Source of the DNA: Deltaproteobacteria bacterium
GTDB lineage: Bacteria; Desulfobacterota; GWC2-55-46
DNA: 51,228 nt
Reading direction: 5' to 3'
Assembly: GCA_016218105.1 (NCBI GenBank)
Contig: JACRET010000021.1
Coordinates: forward strand, 1-51,228
Shown here: positions 50,225 to 51,228 of the stretch, one piece after another
How the letters are laid out: each line of letters opens with the position of its first letter
How positions within the stretch are numbered: position 1 is the first letter of the stretch
Notes under the pieces: model-generated
What the model was told of the DNA's origin: nothing
Database searches by the model: none
Seen by the model: only the letters and a program-made list of their open reading frames with translations
Translations under genes and position numbers: made by a program

Positions 50225-51228
50225 CTATTTTATAGTCATTTTTCTGCGTTTTTTCTGAGCCTCAGGCGCTGGCAGGAGGCTTGTGTATTTGTGATAAAGC
50301 TCAAAGAGAAAGGCTACGCGCTCCGCGTCAGAAGTGAAGTTTTTTTTGCCGTAAGCGGCATCGACGGCCTGATCAAGCGATTGGTGCGCGCGCCGGAGCT
50401 CCGGCGGCATGGCGACCGGGTCGTAGAGATCGGCAAGCGATGCTTCAGTATGCGCGGCGCGGGCATCGAGCACAACTTGCGCGGCTTCTTCGATTGTTGC
50501 GTGCTGTTTTTCGGTGGGATCAGCAGGCCAGGGGAAGTTGTTGTAAACGATGTCCTTTGAATAGCGATAATCGCTTTTCAATCGTCCACAAACATATCGA
50601 ACCCACGCCATGTGCATAGCCGAAGAGAGCATGCCAAAGTGGAACAGAGTTGCGTGCGGAACGATTTTCACCAGATTGCTGGATAATGTTTTTGCGTCCA
50701 TAAAGCCCATCGGAATATAACTCCGTCGCTCAGATGAAACTTCTGGGATCACGAGATAAGGTTTGTCTGGAATGTTCTCCACATGAAATCGTGTAGGCGT
50801 GTCCGCGAGCTTGCGCGTAGGCGCGCTTTTGCTCGCCAGACGGAATGCGCGCACAGCCTCCACGCGCTTCATCGCCTCCGGCATCTGACGCAACTCTTCA
50901 GGCGGACAATCTCCCAACCAAAGGCACCATCTCTCATAATTATTGATAAATTCGTCCGAGCCGATCCATCGCCGGAACCATTGCGCTGCATTCGGTTCCT
51001 GTTTCAGGAACGCGGTCTTTTCTTCCGGGGTGAACAAATAGTTGCCGCCATCGATGGGCTTGTTCCCGATTCCGATCCCCGGCACGTTGCACAGCGGCCG
51101 TTCGCGCCGAAGCAATACAAGGTCGTGCGCATCCACCAGATAGGGATTAATGTTCCTCGCCTCCAAAGCATGAGCGTCGCCCTTGATCTGCTCATAGTCG
51201 TAAATAGTCTTACGATCAGTATCGTGCA
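50225..51228 (-). CDS. MmeI-like type IIL restriction-modification enzyme, C-terminal part
   Basis: About 333 residues are present; the frame stays open to the window end, so the nuclease, spacer and methyltransferase parts lie outside. The visible part begins KTIYDYEQIKGDAHALEARN and contains NINPYLVDAHDLVLLRRERP, GIGNKPIDGGNYLFTPEEK and the target-recognition domain (IPEVSSERRSYIPMGFMD, then FHFGMLSSAMHMAWVRYVCG). The family-typical end has IVYNNFPWPADPTEKQHATI, LDARAAHTEASLADLYDP and MPPELRRAHQSLDQAVDAAYG. Single-chain enzymes of this kind methylate one strand and cut at a distance. CGC/CGG arginine codons are common here, unlike most neighbours, which suggests transfer. A short in-frame start near 51166 is not the true start. 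Confidence 0.88.
   Translation of the reverse strand, partial: HDTDRKTIYDYEQIKGDAHALEARNINPYLVDAHDLVLLRRERPLCNVPGIGIGNKPIDGGNYLFTPEEKTAFLKQEPNAAQWFRRWIGSDEFINNYERWCLWLGDCPPEELRQMPEAMKRVEAVRAFRLASKSAPTRKLADTPTRFHVENIPDKPYLVIPEVSSERRSYIPMGFMDAKTLSSNLVKIVPHATLFHFGMLSSAMHMAWVRYVCGRLKSDYRYSKDIVYNNFPWPADPTEKQHATIEEAAQVVLDARAAHTEASLADLYDPVAMPPELRRAHQSLDQAVDAAYGKKNFTSDAERVAFLFELYHKYTSLLPAPEAQKKRRKMTIK

Overview
The window is from a Gram-negative, flagellated bacterium. The evidence is outer-membrane barrel and lipoprotein signals, a sigma-54 flagellar regulatory cascade, and an ArnT-like lipid A glycosyltransferase. A flavodiiron protein, a rubrerythrin-like ferritin, a selenocysteine synthase (SelA) and two molybdenum-cofactor gene clusters suggest an anaerobic or microaerophilic lifestyle. 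The gene set and the many dispersed intergenic repeats fit a Desulfobacterota (deltaproteobacterial) or Nitrospirota-like lineage. That placement is inference; there is no rRNA here to test it.

Layout. (1) 1-6.3 kb, minus strand: a flagellar control block. A FleQ/FlrA-like activator has a near-consensus sigma-70 promoter. It is followed by a secreted TPR protein, an FlrB-like kinase and an FlrC-like regulator behind a consensus sigma-54 promoter, then by the first codons of flgB behind a second sigma-54 promoter. flgB breaks into a short copy of flrC sequence at the window edge. (2) 6.4-14.2 kb: an M29 aminopeptidase, a CNT nucleoside transporter, a YjbQ-family protein, a flavodiiron protein and an HlyD/ABC-2 efflux operon. 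(3) 14.4-20.8 kb, minus strand: a tightly coupled four-gene operon (ATP-grasp enzyme, TPR/outer-membrane barrel, TPR/membrane/PIG-L deacetylase, GT2 synthase fused to a glycosidase-like domain). It looks like a rewired PNAG-type exopolysaccharide machine and is the most interesting locus here. (4) 21-23.6 kb: an unrecognised protein with its own promoter and terminator, a lytic transglycosylase, tRNA-Gly(CCC) and a small SH3-like secreted protein. (5) 23.8-32 kb, plus strand: an aldehyde dehydrogenase, a ferritin-like protein, a zinc-ribbon protein, then a coupled run of class III aminotransferase, PAP2-ArnT fusion, cyclic-2,3-diphosphoglycerate-synthetase-like GTPase and proline dehydrogenase, two of these with TTG starts. 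(6) 32.3-40.6 kb, minus strand: rplU-rpmA-obgE-proB-proA, then a DUF4388 protein, a Rossmann/GAF signalling protein, moaD, moaE and a mog/moaB gene. (7) 40.7-50 kb: an MFS transporter, a DUF3108 protein, a Gly-rich secreted protein, selA, a small lipoprotein, mobB-mobA-mazG, murJ and rpsT (UUG start). (8) 50.2 kb to the end: the C-terminal third of an MmeI-like type IIL restriction-modification enzyme running off the window, probably acquired.

Two families of intergenic repeats lie between these blocks. One has CAGGCTGCTGAAAAAG termini, and four genes end with a TAG stop exactly at such a terminus. The other is a composite of three modules (GTCATTGCGAG..., CCCCTCACCC..., and a GGCCCGTTC/GAACGGGCC hairpin). 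No CRISPR array, rRNA, intact transposase or prophage was found.
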